In this document: piece after piece, positions 46,691-58,300 of the stretch
How positions within the stretch are numbered: position 1 is the first letter of the stretch
Layout of the letters: every line of letters starts with the position of its first letter
Source of the DNA: Ypsolopha sequella
Taxonomy: Eukaryota > Arthropoda > Insecta > Lepidoptera > Ypsolophidae
DNA length: 64,000 bases
NCBI GenBank assembly: GCA_934047225.1
Contig: OW204012.1
Span: forward strand, 13,950,001-14,014,000
Direction: 5' to 3'
Translations under genes and position numbers: made by a program
The notes under the pieces: model-generated
Seen by the model: only the letters and a program-made list of their open reading frames with translations
The model's database searches: none
What the model was told of the DNA's origin: nothing

Positions 46691-47101
46691 TTGGCGACCT
46701 CAAACACGACCTTTAAAAAATGAGAAACTTTAAAAAACTATACGAATTCTATTGCACAATAAAGCAATATTCAAATCGAAAAATAATAACCGAAACAAGT
46801 AGTACATCACTATCAACAATGAAGTATTACATTTTTTAATTCAGACTTGCTTATAAATAATTACGATACTTTGTAGGTATTTAAACGTCATAGGCGCCAT
46901 CACTCATTGGATCTACTGTAGGTACATTCCAGGTAGGTCCCATTTTGAGTTTGATCATGATCTGATGAAGGTCTTCAGAGATGGGCAGTGGAACTCCTCA
47001 GAAAGTGACAGCATGCCCCTCGAAATTGAATAAATCAATGAATGTTTCATTTATTGCACGTCATTTAGACATGGTTGTAGTGTATATTATTTATTTGTTG
47101 G

Positions 47102-47338
47102 TTAGGATGTGTAATAGGCCCTATAAAATGCTTTACAGCGAAACCGGTCGGGCATAATAAAGTTATATGTAATATTTGGATAAGTACAAGTGTTTTTTTT
47201 AAACAAATATAACCAAGTTATGGTAGAATCAGATAAACTAGAAAACCGGAGGATAGTGATGAGGATGTCATAATCAACACAGCTAAAAGCGCTGCTGAAG
47301 TCGAGGAGGCTCATGAGAGTGATTTGCTGTTCATCCAT
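47102..47338 (-). pseudogene. LINE reverse transcriptase fragment at duplication edge
   Basis: SLLDFSSAFSCVDYDILITI matches 29808-29700 and then ends in unrelated sequence at about 47200, which gives the left edge of the duplicated segment. Confidence 0.7.
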
Positions 47339-47593
47339 AGTTTTTCGAAAGTAGTCCTTCAGTAATTTTAATGAGAGATAAACGGAACTTTTGTAAGAAA
47401 ATTCTCGTGTCCTTTCGTCCGTCTGTCACAGAGGTTTTACTCAAAAACTATGTAAGGTAGGTATTTTAAAATTGATGTGGACATATCGTTATTCTATAAT
47501 TAAAAAAAAATTACAATAAAAATCAAATATTGGTTAAGTATATGTTTGAATTTTATTTTTAAAGCAGGTCGGAAAAGTTTTTCAACTTTAATC

Positions 47594-48941
47594 TTAGTAG
47601 CATCCACAACCACCAACTGAGGTGTATCCAGCATTGATTACATTAGCGCCACACAGGTTGTTGCTGCCATAACCAGCCAGACCATTGTTGAGTACAGCAC
47701 CAGACAACACGTTGCCTGACAGACCAGAGAGGCCTTGTCCGCAACCAGCTGAGATAATACCAACACCAGGAGCAGAGTTGTAGATAACTGAACCCTGACC
47801 ACCACTGGGCAGAGTACCCTCCACTGCGACAGCACCGATGAATGGCAAGGCTCCAGCAATTCCAACTTGTCCCAGGAGTTCATTTTCAGAGACCACGTTG
47901 AGTCCGTTGGGGGTGATGTAAGATCCACTGACAACACTCAACGGGCCACTTTGTGTTCCATAGCCCGACGAGGAGACAGCGGAGCCACAGCCATACATGT
48001 TTGATCCATAGTTAAGTCCGGAGTAACCAGAGCCCTGGCCACATCCACAAGGAGCGAAGCCAGGACCCTGAGACAGGTAGTTGTTGCCGCATTGTCCGTA
48101 GACAGTCTGGAAACAAAGAAAATATTAAAATTGACAGACATAAGAGGGAAAACAACATTTTATGAAATCACCTCCGAGAGAAAAAGCATTGCCATCATTT
48201 TGCTTTTGCCTTAGTCAGCAATAATTTATTGCTGTCATACTGAAAAGTTAAAAGACCAAAGAATGAAAAAGTGGCAGTATGTACAAACTGCCCAAGTGCG
48301 AGTCAGACTCGCGTACCTACGGTTCCGTATTGTGGATGATAAGTTTAATTTTGTAATTTTTTTCGTGAATTTCTCAACCGCGTTATTTTTCCCGTAAATT
48401 TAATGTAAACACATATTACCATGATTTTTTTTATATTTTTTGGTCCAAGTTTTGGAGATAAAGGGGGGGGACATGTATATTTTTGTTTTTTTTTTTAAAG
48501 ATTTCTCGAAACCAGTACCAGTAAATAAATTAAAAATATATTTTACAATCAACTTTTTAATAACTACAATTTGATACCCATATTGTATTTTTAGGCTAAT
48601 ATTTTTTATTTTTTTCAATATGGAATGGAAATATTTTGTACAATTTCAAATTTTGCTTTTTTTTGCACCATGATGTGTGGGCAAAATAATGCTATTTTTG
48701 TGCCAAAATGTCATGTATTTAACCTTAACAGTGCTAAAGTTATGAAGCTGTGACATACGGACGGACGGACAACGGATTCTCACCATAAGGTTCCTTTTGT
48801 ACCTTTCAGGTACTACGGAACCCTAAAAAACAACCAGAGATAATTTTGCTGGGTCTCGCCTATGAATTAAATTTAAAAACGCGTACTTACCTGCACAAAA
48901 AGTACTGAAGCAAAGAGCGAGAAGAGAACCTTCGACATCAT
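47594..48941 (-). CDS. Chorion class B protein, gene B4
   Basis: The CDS is exon 1 at 48941-48891 (MMSKVLFSLFASVLFVQ) joined to exon 2 at 48106-47594, phase 0, giving 187 aa. Donor CAG/GTAAGT; acceptor TTTCCAG/ACT. It is almost identical to B3, but the block GTQSGPLSVVSGSYITPNGL matches B2 rather than B3. Class B centre and right arm (TSVGGCGCY) are intact. AATAAA at 47557-47552. The intron is 784 bp, shorter than in B3 by one tandem unit of the resident repeat. Partner of A4 across 6.4 kb. Confidence 0.94.
48285..48830 (+). repeat. Tandem-unit dispersed repeat in B4 intron (one unit)
   Basis: From GCCCAAGTGCGAGTCAG to GGTACTACGGAACCC, with a single AGATTTCTCGAAACCAGT marker near 48505. Confidence 0.75.
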
Positions 48942-49030
48942 TTTGATTGCGTTGTTGAACGAGGAATAATTGTTTAAAGTTGAAGCCTGGTATATATACC
49001 AACCTACATTACATTATCAATTAATTTTGA
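48942..49030 (-). promoter_or_regulatory. B4 core promoter
   Basis: TATATATA at 48998-48991, in the same palindrome as in B3, with TTGATAATGTAATGTAGG upstream. Confidence 0.75.
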
Positions 49031-49204
49031 AATTAATTTTGTAACTATATGGCAGTATATAGATTATGTATGTTATCAATGAAAACAATTCAGTTGTTAG
49101 CAACAACCTCTCCAAACGTATTTATTACAAACATAAGCTTCTGAACTAGATTTGAAATCCTTTGCAAATATTAAGTAAATTGTAAATATTATCCTTTTCA
49201 AGCC

Positions 49205-49644
49205 ATACTGCCAGAGCTTATACACGGGGAATCTGTGGGTCAAGTATACCAAGAGATCGCTGGACACCCTGCGCGCTCAATATAATAGTGTATTTAGGAT
49301 GCTGATGGGTGTGCCCCACTTATGTAGTGCGTCAGGGATGTTTACGGAGTACCAAACAGATGGCTTTACAACTATAATCCGTAAAAAGAGCATATCCTTC
49401 ATCCGCAAGACACGGGACAGTCCCAACAGCATCCTGGAAACCATAGCCGACAAATTTACGTCGCCGCTATGGAGGTGTTTTGTGCGGAGAGTGATCGTGG
49501 AGACCTCCTCATCTCCTTGATCGCTCCTGGTACGGAGCACATAAGTTCTGTCTATATAATTAAATTTAATTTTCTTTCTTTGCTACTAACCAATTATTAA
49601 TAAGTCTTACTAACATGCTATGGATCGAAGTTGTCCGAAATAAA
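49205..49644 (+). pseudogene. LINE C-terminal fragment and 3' UTR (copy 4)
   Basis: Same as 31915-32345 (TLRAQYNSVFRMLMGVPHLC), with few changes. The RLE-type LINE is inserted in its AAATAAA tail. Confidence 0.7.
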
Positions 49645-52600
49645 TAGTTCATGTATTGATGATATAGTCTTTATTTAATCAAACAGTAAAATTAACTTAA
49701 ATTACATTAAAATAATTAAAAAAAGAGGACTAAAATAAATTAATCAAAACTAAACATAATTTAGATCTAAACTAAGTAAAAATAAATAAATGACCTAAAA
49801 CAAATTAAATTAAATAAAAAACTTTTTCCAAATCGCTGCCAGATGGGAGGGCACCCAAGACACTGGCAGCGTTACCTCGTTGGATGGCTAAGCTTATCCG
49901 TTGTCCGAGGTACGCGCCAGCCCTCGGGTCACCCGAGGCATCGACCAGGCGCGACGATATTTCGTGGAACAGTCGACGCGCCTCTGGCCCCCACGGCCCC
50001 AGTGTTTCGACGGCAAACGGCGCAAATATGTAACCCGCTCCCAGGGCTGCATAGTTGCGCCGCTTAGCTAATTCAGCCGTTGCTGCTGCCGCACCCGCCT
50101 TTTTTGCGGTCGCCGGAAGGTGGGACGGAGCAAGCGTATCTACGCACGTAGCGTCCCACACCAACGACCGCCCGTTTCTCCACGAAACGAGTGTCATGCC
50201 GTCGGGCCTCTTGCCATCGTCACGTGAGAGACCTTGGGGCTCTAATATTGCCGGAACGTTAACGGTGACAAGCGCCCTTCGGATGACATCGTTAAGATTT
50301 GCATGGCGGGATAGGCGGCCGGCGCTTCGACGACATGAAAGGCCGTGGTGGCCTAGTAGGTCAACGCTTGCTCCACATTGGCAGCGATGTGGTTCGTTTA
50401 TCTTAACCCCGAGTCGCAGACAGACAGCCATTGTAAAAGCAGTCTTATCGAGAAGTGCCCCGATTGCTGCTGAAGGCATTGCTTGCAGCCAGTACCCAGC
50501 CTCGTGTTCCTTGACAGCAAGGAGACGAGGTTGCTCCACAGGGCTCTCGGCAGTTTCTAGAAGATTTTGTTGGACTTTCCTGCAGAGTGGCTCGTCCCAT
50601 TGTTTTTGGGAGTGCAAGACAATGGGCAGGGGTTCGCCTGGACAAGCTAGTGTCCATGCATTTCTGGCCTCCGTCAGGTCCAATGCCTCAACGTCACCAA
50701 GTGACGGGCTAATTATATTACCGAAGAGAGCATTGGTACCATTGACGGAGGACAGGAAGGCAGGGAGCGCTACACTTGAAATTTTTCTGATTCCCAGGCC
50801 ACCGAAGCGGACGGGGAGCGTGGCTTGATCCCAATTCCGTTCTGTAAACGAGCAATTTAATATGGAACCAAGAGTTTCTGCAATTGTATTATCTAATAGT
50901 TTAAGGAGGGTGTTGAATTTCCACATAACTGAGCAGCGGAGAACATAAGTTAAGTTTGGGACAAACAAGCAGAAACGGATGATAAACAGAGCCATGTGGG
51001 GGTTAATTTTTGATAGTCGTTCGGAGGATGCGAGGAATTTAGATATTTGCTCGTTTACATAGGCAGGGATTGAGTCTTCGTGTATGGGGGCACCAAGAAG
51101 GCGAAGCGACTGCTTATCGAGGATTTTAATGTCGGGAGCCAGATTATTAAATTTTAAAATCATGTCTTCTTTTTCTACCGTAGGTATAGAATCGGATAGA
51201 AACAGTTCACATTTTGAGAAATTGAGCTGAAGGCCCAGTTGTTTAAATTGTTCTGTTATATATTTTAGGTCGTTAAGAACTGAAATAGCATCGCCTCCTA
51301 TAGTGCCGTCATCTAAATACCAAATATTGAATTTAGAATTTAGAGCTGTTATTACCGGATGAATCGCCAGACTGAAGATTGCTGGTCCAAGCGGGTCTCC
51401 CTGTTGACAGCCTGTTTCAGATTGTAACATTTCATTTTTGTAAATTAATTTTGATGGTTTACCATAGCACTGGTATATATAATTGTAAATTGCAGGTGAG
51501 TTCTCTTTAACCTGTGACAAGAGGGCGTCCCTGCCCACTGAATTGAAAGCATTACAAACATCCACCTTCAGCAACACTTGACCTATGTCGTGTGCTAAAA
51601 AGGTGCGAGCAGCGTGAACAGCCGCCTCGCAGCCTCCCTTGCACCCGAATCCCAGTTGTATAGGTTGAAATTTTGCAGAAAGGTCTGGTAAAATATGACT
51701 GCAGCATATTTTTGATACCATGCGGCGGATTGTATTGCCGACAGCAATTGGTCTTATGCCACCGTCTTTCTTCTTTAAGGCGATAAGATTTGCACCATAA
51801 AGTACGTCGGTTATTTCTTCGCACACTTTCCCCGACAGCATAAGGTTCGCCAGACGCGTAATGTCATGCAGTAGCGTCCGGCTAGTTTCTCCGATGGACT
51901 TACATAAAAGATCTTTTAAATGTTGTGGTGTAAGACCGTCGAGGCCACCCGCCGATCCATTTCTGAATGACATTATTGCGGCCAACGTCTCCTCTGCTGT
52001 CGTTTCAGGTGTGCGGTCCGATGGCTTTGGTGGTTCAGGTGGCTGGCTCGCTATTGCTGAAGGTGGGTGCTTGGACGCTAGTGCCGCAAGTGTATCATGG
52101 TTGTTGGGGGCCACGCAGTCGTCGGAGAAGAGAAGTTGGGCGGCTCCCTTAATATCCCCATCATTTACTTTACCTTCAATTTGTTTAATTATGTTGAAAG
52201 TAGTTGGTTCGTTGTATCGCCTGGTGTTTGTAATATCATGATCCACGTCTCTGGGCTTTTTACAGTTGTCTTTTATTTTTTGTGTAAGGGAGCCTGGAGC
52301 GTCTCTTCCTCTGCACACGTGCAGCGTCCGGTACACAAACGTGAGTAGGTTTTCCCATTTTTGAACATCATTAAATAAAATTACATTATTTATTGATTGA
52401 GACAGAGAGGCCGCCACTGAGATACGTGCACCCCGTGGGATTCTTTTTATAACTTGGATGTTATTTTTCAGGTATCCAAGCCTTTCCGAAAGCGGTGGTT
52501 TACAAGCGGGAGTTTTAATGGTGACGATTTCTGCATTTTGGCTTAATGAACGATGTAATTTTCCTTTATGAATGTTGAGGCCTCTCTGCCCCTTAAAAGA

Positions 52601-53808
52601 TTTAAAACATTCCGGACACTGCAAACGGTCCTCCGACGACTGCTGGCTTTGGCTACTGGCTGGTACACAGGGGCCATCTGTCTGCGACATGCGAAGCCGA
52701 GTAATTGTAAAAATAAATAACTTAAAATGTAAATACCTAAAACCAAAAAAAAAAACAAACAATTAAAACTAAAACAAATAACTTAAAATGTAAATACCTA
52801 AAAACAAAAACAAGCTATTAAAACTATCTTAAAAAATAAATTATATCTAGAACTTTTTTTTTTCTTTTTTTAGAACAAAACTAAGATTTGGGCACTGCAC
52901 TTGATCTTGGATTGGACTGTTCCACGTTTTGTTACCGCTAGGAACGGGCTCCTGGATCTTACTTATATGGAACAACAGTTTTATGCGGAACATAGATCCT
53001 GGTCACCGAGGTCTTGCTTGAATGTTCATAATCATAAAAGCTGTTAGATGTCACTCCTCATGGTCGAAGGTGTTGGTATCCAGACCGAAACGCTGAAGGT
53101 TACTTGAGAGGCTTGAATTTTCGAAAAATCATAGTAGTTTTAATTTATTTTTTTCTTACGGTGCTGAAATATTTATTTTGTGAATAATTTGTTTTTCTTT
53201 CGCAGTCCTAAGACTAAAAAAATATTAAATAATAAAAATGCTGAAAAAATATATGTCTGCTTGACGTTGACGTTTCATAGAGTTTTCTATGAAAATTTAA
53301 ATATGTTACGAGATTACTACTTCTGGTTCGACTTAATTTTGGATTTACGCTACAGAATGTATAAACAAAAGAAACGTTGAGCGCCACTTAATTTATTAAG
53401 TAAAAATTAAGAAAACCTTTATGACACAAAAAAAAAGAAAATTCTCCTTCAGAATTTAACAAAAAAAGAAACAACTCTACTTGTATAAAATAAAGATAGA
53501 TGTTAAGTTTAAAAAAAATTGAATAATCTAAATAATATTTACATCAAAATTCAATCCTGAATTTTCTCAAAATATATTTTGTAATGTCCTTTATATAGGA
53601 CAATTCTTAAATTCGGCTAAATATTATTATTTACATTATCTTGCACCATGAGTACTTATCTTACTCGTCTTGAACCTCCTGTACATCCTTTATATAGGAC
53701 AAAACGGTCCAGATGTTTTCGAACAACTTTCTTCCTTCGCTCTCGATCTTTCAATTAAAATTAATGAATTAAAGGAATAAAAATAAAATAAAATAAAATA
53801 AAAATAAA
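49645..53808 (-). mobile_element. RLE-type non-LTR retrotransposon, possibly complete, specific to copy 4
   Basis: A minus-strand LINE of about 4.2 kb. The ORF (49805-52690) is open from end to end. About 155 bp of 3' UTR without poly(A) and about 1.1 kb of 5' sequence flank it. Copy 3 reads GTCCGAAATAAAAGATTTTT without interruption at 32338-32357, so the insertion postdates the duplication, with an AAATAAA-type duplication at the ends. A 61-bp tandem repeat of AAATAACTTAAAATGTAAAT lies just upstream of the ORF (52716 and 52776). Fragments of relatives lie at 13930 and 17245. Confidence 0.85.
49805..52690 (-). CDS. Reverse transcriptase with C2H2 finger and restriction-like endonuclease
   Basis: A 961-codon ORF from the ATG at 52690; the frame also stays open upstream to 52762, but the segment before this ATG looks like leader. 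Order: a C2H2 zinc finger (CPECFKSFKG ... HKGKLH, residues about 25-46); an RT domain with GGLDGLTPQHL, LLKVDVCNAFNSV, GCQQGDPLGPAIFSLAIHP (about 430) and the catalytic YLDDG (about 459, where most LINEs have FADD or YADD); a CCHC motif (CQCG ... HHGLSC, about 770); and an endonuclease of the PD-D/ExK type with RPDGMT and LVWDATCVDT (about 840-855). This layout is that of the R2/R4/HERO/NeSL group of site-type LINEs. I cannot fix the clade. No stop or frameshift is visible, so it may still be functional. Confidence 0.9.
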   Translation of the reverse strand: MSQTDGPCVPASSQSQQSSEDRLQCPECFKSFKGQRGLNIHKGKLHRSLSQNAEIVTIKTPACKPPLSERLGYLKNNIQVIKRIPRGARISVAASLSQSINNVILFNDVQKWENLLTFVYRTLHVCRGRDAPGSLTQKIKDNCKKPRDVDHDITNTRRYNEPTTFNIIKQIEGKVNDGDIKGAAQLLFSDDCVAPNNHDTLAALASKHPPSAIASQPPEPPKPSDRTPETTAEETLAAIMSFRNGSAGGLDGLTPQHLKDLLCKSIGETSRTLLHDITRLANLMLSGKVCEEITDVLYGANLIALKKKDGGIRPIAVGNTIRRMVSKICCSHILPDLSAKFQPIQLGFGCKGGCEAAVHAARTFLAHDIGQVLLKVDVCNAFNSVGRDALLSQVKENSPAIYNYIYQCYGKPSKLIYKNEMLQSETGCQQGDPLGPAIFSLAIHPVITALNSKFNIWYLDDGTIGGDAISVLNDLKYITEQFKQLGLQLNFSKCELFLSDSIPTVEKEDMILKFNNLAPDIKILDKQSLRLLGAPIHEDSIPAYVNEQISKFLASSERLSKINPHMALFIIRFCLFVPNLTYVLRCSVMWKFNTLLKLLDNTIAETLGSILNCSFTERNWDQATLPVRFGGLGIRKISSVALPAFLSSVNGTNALFGNIISPSLGDVEALDLTEARNAWTLACPGEPLPIVLHSQKQWDEPLCRKVQQNLLETAESPVEQPRLLAVKEHEAGYWLQAMPSAAIGALLDKTAFTMAVCLRLGVKINEPHRCQCGASVDLLGHHGLSCRRSAGRLSRHANLNDVIRRALVTVNVPAILEPQGLSRDDGKRPDGMTLVSWRNGRSLVWDATCVDTLAPSHLPATAKKAGAAAATAELAKRRNYAALGAGYIFAPFAVETLGPWGPEARRLFHEISSRLVDASGDPRAGAYLGQRISLAIQRGNAASVLGALPSGSDLEKVFYLI

Positions 53809-53919
53809 AGATTTTTATTTTTATTTATTTATTTATTTAAATATTATGAGACCTCAAACTATCGTGCATTATTCTTCGATTGTTATTGTTTACAATAATT
53901 AACCAATAATGTTTTGGTA

Positions 53920-54290
53920 GAGCTGATGCCGGGCTCGACTGTGGAGGTACCACCATCTTACTTGGAGACCCCCTCGAAGTAATTCGGGGGAGAGTAACAG
54001 GACAGCTCACAGGCAAAAAACCAGGTGGCCCACCATGCCTAGGGACCGATGGATGGCGGTATATCCATCCCTAATAGCCGGACCTTATATGGAACAGACT
54101 GGTGACGGGCCGTGGCGTCACAGGTGCGAGGGTTCCGGCACCGCGCTCACCAACCCACCTGCCCAGCGTGTGTGAGTATGGGCACTTCTTCCAGGATGAC
54201 CGCTGGGAGTGGCAAAGTCCTGGAAAGGCTTATGTCCAGCAGTGGACGAACTAGGCTGATGGATAGAATGTTTTGTATTCCATCCCGGGG
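53920..54290 (+). repeat. Unclassified 380-bp repeat (copy 4)
   Basis: Same as 32460-32840 with small differences; it continues directly into CCTATTATATACCTGAG, the empty site of the copy 3 LINE. Confidence 0.6.
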
Positions 54291-55120
54291 GGGACCTATT
54301 ATATACCTGAGCCTCCGCTGTCCGTCCGTCTATCTCAAGGGTCCACAGCTCCAGCAGTTATAGGTAGCAACTTGAAATTCTCACACAATAATTAACTGCG
54401 CCCATTGCCTCTATCACGGCAAATAATTAAAAAGAAAAAGCCCAATACAAAAACATTTTTTCAACGTCGTTTGTTTGACTGTAAACTTAAAGACAGTTTA
54501 AGACTGTAATGCATAATATAAATTTCAAATTTTGTCAGATTGTTGTAAAGAAAAACAACAAATAATATAAATTAGGGCTGCAGAGGGTGCCGAATTGTTT
54601 GTCGGCTACCATTTTAGCAACTTGATTTTTGTAGCCTTGGTTTATGTCTACCTCTATATCGTTCTTATTTACCATAATGTTTTTAGGGTTTCCTACCCTT
54701 AACGTGTACGGAACCCTTTGTAAAATTTGTATATTTTATTATTAAATAATAATTACAAGAAGATTTGAAAATACGCTCCAAAAGATACCTCACATGCCAT
54801 TGTACTTTCTAAATGTACCGTCACATTTCGGTTTTCTTGTTTTTCTAGACTGATTCTCAAATAGAAGGGTAACTCAAACCAAAATCGAGTCGTTTGTTCG
54901 AGACTTGGTTCAATGCTATATGTTAGATATTTCTTTGGTTTCCTTATTAAAACAATAAAACATATTTTTGCTGGATATATTTCGGCCGACGTTAAGGAGC
55001 CGTCATCAGTCTAATGCAAGGTAGAAATTGGTTCAATACCCTTTGAAACACCTGTTTGAAAACACCCTTATCAAAATTAACTTGCCTAGTTACTTGATAA
55101 CAAAACAGGCAACTAAAAAT

Positions 55121-55312
55121 ATTGCACCAATCAACACTAACTCTACATTATTTTGGTTCGTATCACACGTTTGTTTACATATGTTTGGTGCATAAGTACG
55201 AGTGCAATGTATCAATATTAATTTTGAAATGTTCACCCGATTCAAATCATATAAATATCCTTTATGTGATGCAGACATCATTCTCGAGTCAATATTCGAA
55301 GAAAATACCAAA
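55121..55312 (+). promoter_or_regulatory. A4 promoter
   Basis: ATTGCACCAAT at 55121-55131, GTATCACACGTTTGTTTAC, and TATAAATA at 55250-55257. The order is the same as in A3. Confidence 0.68.
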
Positions 55313-58300
55313 ATGGCCAAGTTCACTTTCCTCCTAGTCTGCGCCCAAGCTTTGCTTATTCAGGTAAATAAAACCCATTAAGGCGGTACGTAAAAGTTTT
55401 AGCGTCCCTGTTACTCCATATGCGAAAAAACCCTCAGTGCGAGTGGGACGGATTCGTGGAAAAGTAGCAAAAAGTCGGTTTTTTATTAATATAAAATGTA
55501 CTAAGCTATTTTGTCAAAAAGATTTTCAAGGAGACTTTGCAAATACATAATATCCACATTTTGAATGCAATTTCACAATGAAATTAGTTAAGATTTCAGA
55601 ATTACAGGAAAAAATAAAACAATTAAGTGGTATCGGAATTAAATTCTTTCGAGAAAATTTCATCCAATCGCGTTTTCCTTCAGTGAGAATCTTATTCAAA
55701 TACTCAATAAATATTTACCCAAAAATTAAATACGTAGATGACGTTATAGTGGAGTAAATGGATTCGAAAAAACCCCATTTTTTTTTTGGTATCGCCTTAA
55801 ATTAAGGAAGAGGAAGCCATACAATGATACGCCAGTAACCTTCAACTTCAGACCTTGCGTCAAATATGTTAGGTCTGATTTTTTGCTGACTTGCTTACGA
55901 TATTGACCCAATCAATAATCCAAGTTTTTGACCTCGAGCACCGAACGCAACCTTGTCATAAATCGAAAAAACAGCAAAATGTTCGCCTTTATTTCAGTTT
56001 TTGGCCATTTTAAGCCTATAGGACTAGTTTTTTAAATACTTACGTAGTACGTTTTTTAAATAGACTAAATTTTCTACAAAATGAAACTAAAACTGTCCCT
56101 GTAGACTTAATAATTTCTGAGATAAAGCCTTTCAAAATTTATATTTTTTTTCGAAGTTCGCAATTCTTAGCAATATATTGTCGTTCTGAATGTATTTTGC
56201 CCCTGTTTCGGAACCGCCCCTTCTCCTATCATATTCTAGTGGATCCTGAAGAGGTTTGAGGGGCCCGCAGATTCCTCCCCACTCTCCCCTCATCGTTATT
56301 CACATTTTTCATTTCTACCCCTGTTATATTATCGAAGCCCTTTACGTTTTATGATGGGATTTTAAAACAGAAAATAAGAAGTGCGAACGATGATATATTC
56401 ATCGTCACGACATGAATCCCCGAAGGGGTGTCAGAGATGTTCCAGGTGTGAACTGTGAAATGCAAGTCACAATCCACACTCGGTATAACCGCGTTTCATC
56501 GACGTTTATTACGTCCCAACGTGATAAGTGGTGAGCCCTATCACCGTTCTTCGGGCACAAATACTTGCTTTTTAGGACATGCATGTTTCCGTATGATGTT
56601 CACCTTCACCATTTAGCAAGTGGTACATATTATATAAAGCGAACGATGATGTGTAATGTTAAGCTACGAAATAAAAAATAAAAAAAAAGGCGAAATAAAA
56701 AAGGTGATACGAAAATTTATGGGTACATCAATAAAGTAAATTTTTTAATTAGTTATTCAATTGAGTGATTCACGATAATCAATAGATTAAGTTAATTTAG
56801 CCCTCTTGGAAGGTCCTGGTTGTGGTTCGTCCGTATCTAAATCGTCGTATTGGGATGGCATATCCCTTTCAGGGGATGGCGATGCATCGTCGACGTCTTG
56901 TGTCCACAAAACATCCTCCGTGTCGACATCGGGCAGATCGTCGTTTTCTGGGGAATTGAAGTATATTTCTCCTGCAACATACGGTACATTGTCACAGGAA
57001 GCCCCGCTGCAGTGCCTGCAGACTGATGAGCATTTCATCCCTGCCTTCCTGCAGCTGCACGCGTTCCCACAACCCTTTTTGCAGCCGCAAGAAATCATCC
57101 GCAAGAGGTGTTGTGGGGCAGCATCTCTGACCATCGTTTTTGGGCTGAGGCCTTGTGACGTGGATATCCACCCCCAGGAGAGAGGGTTCAGTGTGACTCC
57201 CAACCACGCCTGTACCTGTAAGAAAATAGTACATGAGTAGTTGAATAGAAAATGATGAATATGAAGTTATATTGTGTATTCATGCATTGGTTATAATATA
57301 ATATAGTAAAATAATTTGTACCTGATGGTATGTCCGCAAGGAGTGAAATCGAGCAGCGTCTCGTGTAGGAGGTAACCTGGCCAGATTGAAGCTGGTTTTC
57401 GTCGCAGATCTCGCGAATAGTTGGAACCGCAGCTCGTCAAGGTTGTGGGTGTTGGGATTGCCTCCATATAGAGCGATTACGACTCGCTCTCCTGCTGCTG
57501 CAATCTCGTCTGGTGTAGAGTTGGTGTCGAGAAAAATTGCAGCTTCCTTTTCAACGTCCGGATTTTTTTCGACCATTGAGATCATTTGCTTTTTCCCTAA
57601 GCCAAAAAAGCAGGATGTCGAGTCACAACCACTAAAGGCATGAATGAAAAGGAAAAGCTCTGGTTTCAATGAGGATTTTGAAGAGGCAATGCTGGAATAC
57701 ATGACATCTGATGCTTTGCCTCTTCCACATTTGTTGAAAAAAATTTCACGGTTTGAGATCGCAGTGAGGATGATCAGCAAGTCAATGTCTTCACCAACGA
57801 CTACCACTATATCATAGGTAGAGGCAACAGTTACAGCTGTAGTGATGATGAGCCTATCAGCATCTTCCTCTGCTTGGAGTACTTGAATGTTGTGATTTTC
57901 CATTTTAGATGTCAGCAGGTTGATGAAACTAATTTTGTTTTTGTCAATTGACAAGAATTTCTCTTGAATAACCTGCGCTATGGTTTTCTCATCAAAGATT
58001 ATTTCTGGCGATGAGTGTGATTTGGCTCTTCGAAGACGCTCAGAGCTCTTTGTGCTTTTCTGTGCAGCATCTGATGGGTAGCCATCGAAGACTACTGCCA
58101 CGTTTGAGCCATAGTGAGCAGTAATGTACTGCGTATATCTGTCTGCTATCGCACCAAATGATGCGCTTCGTGGCCACACAACTTTGTGAAGTAGATGACC
58201 TCCATCTACCACGGCAAACTTCGTTGACCCTTGCTTCTCATCTAAGTTTACAGGTTGAAATACTGCATACAAGGTGGATTTTGTGCCCTTTCTCATTCCC

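Noticed and set aside
50055..50828. 257-codon plus-strand frame
   Set aside because: It is antisense to the RLE LINE ORF, low in recognisable motifs and explained by the GC-rich codons of that ORF.
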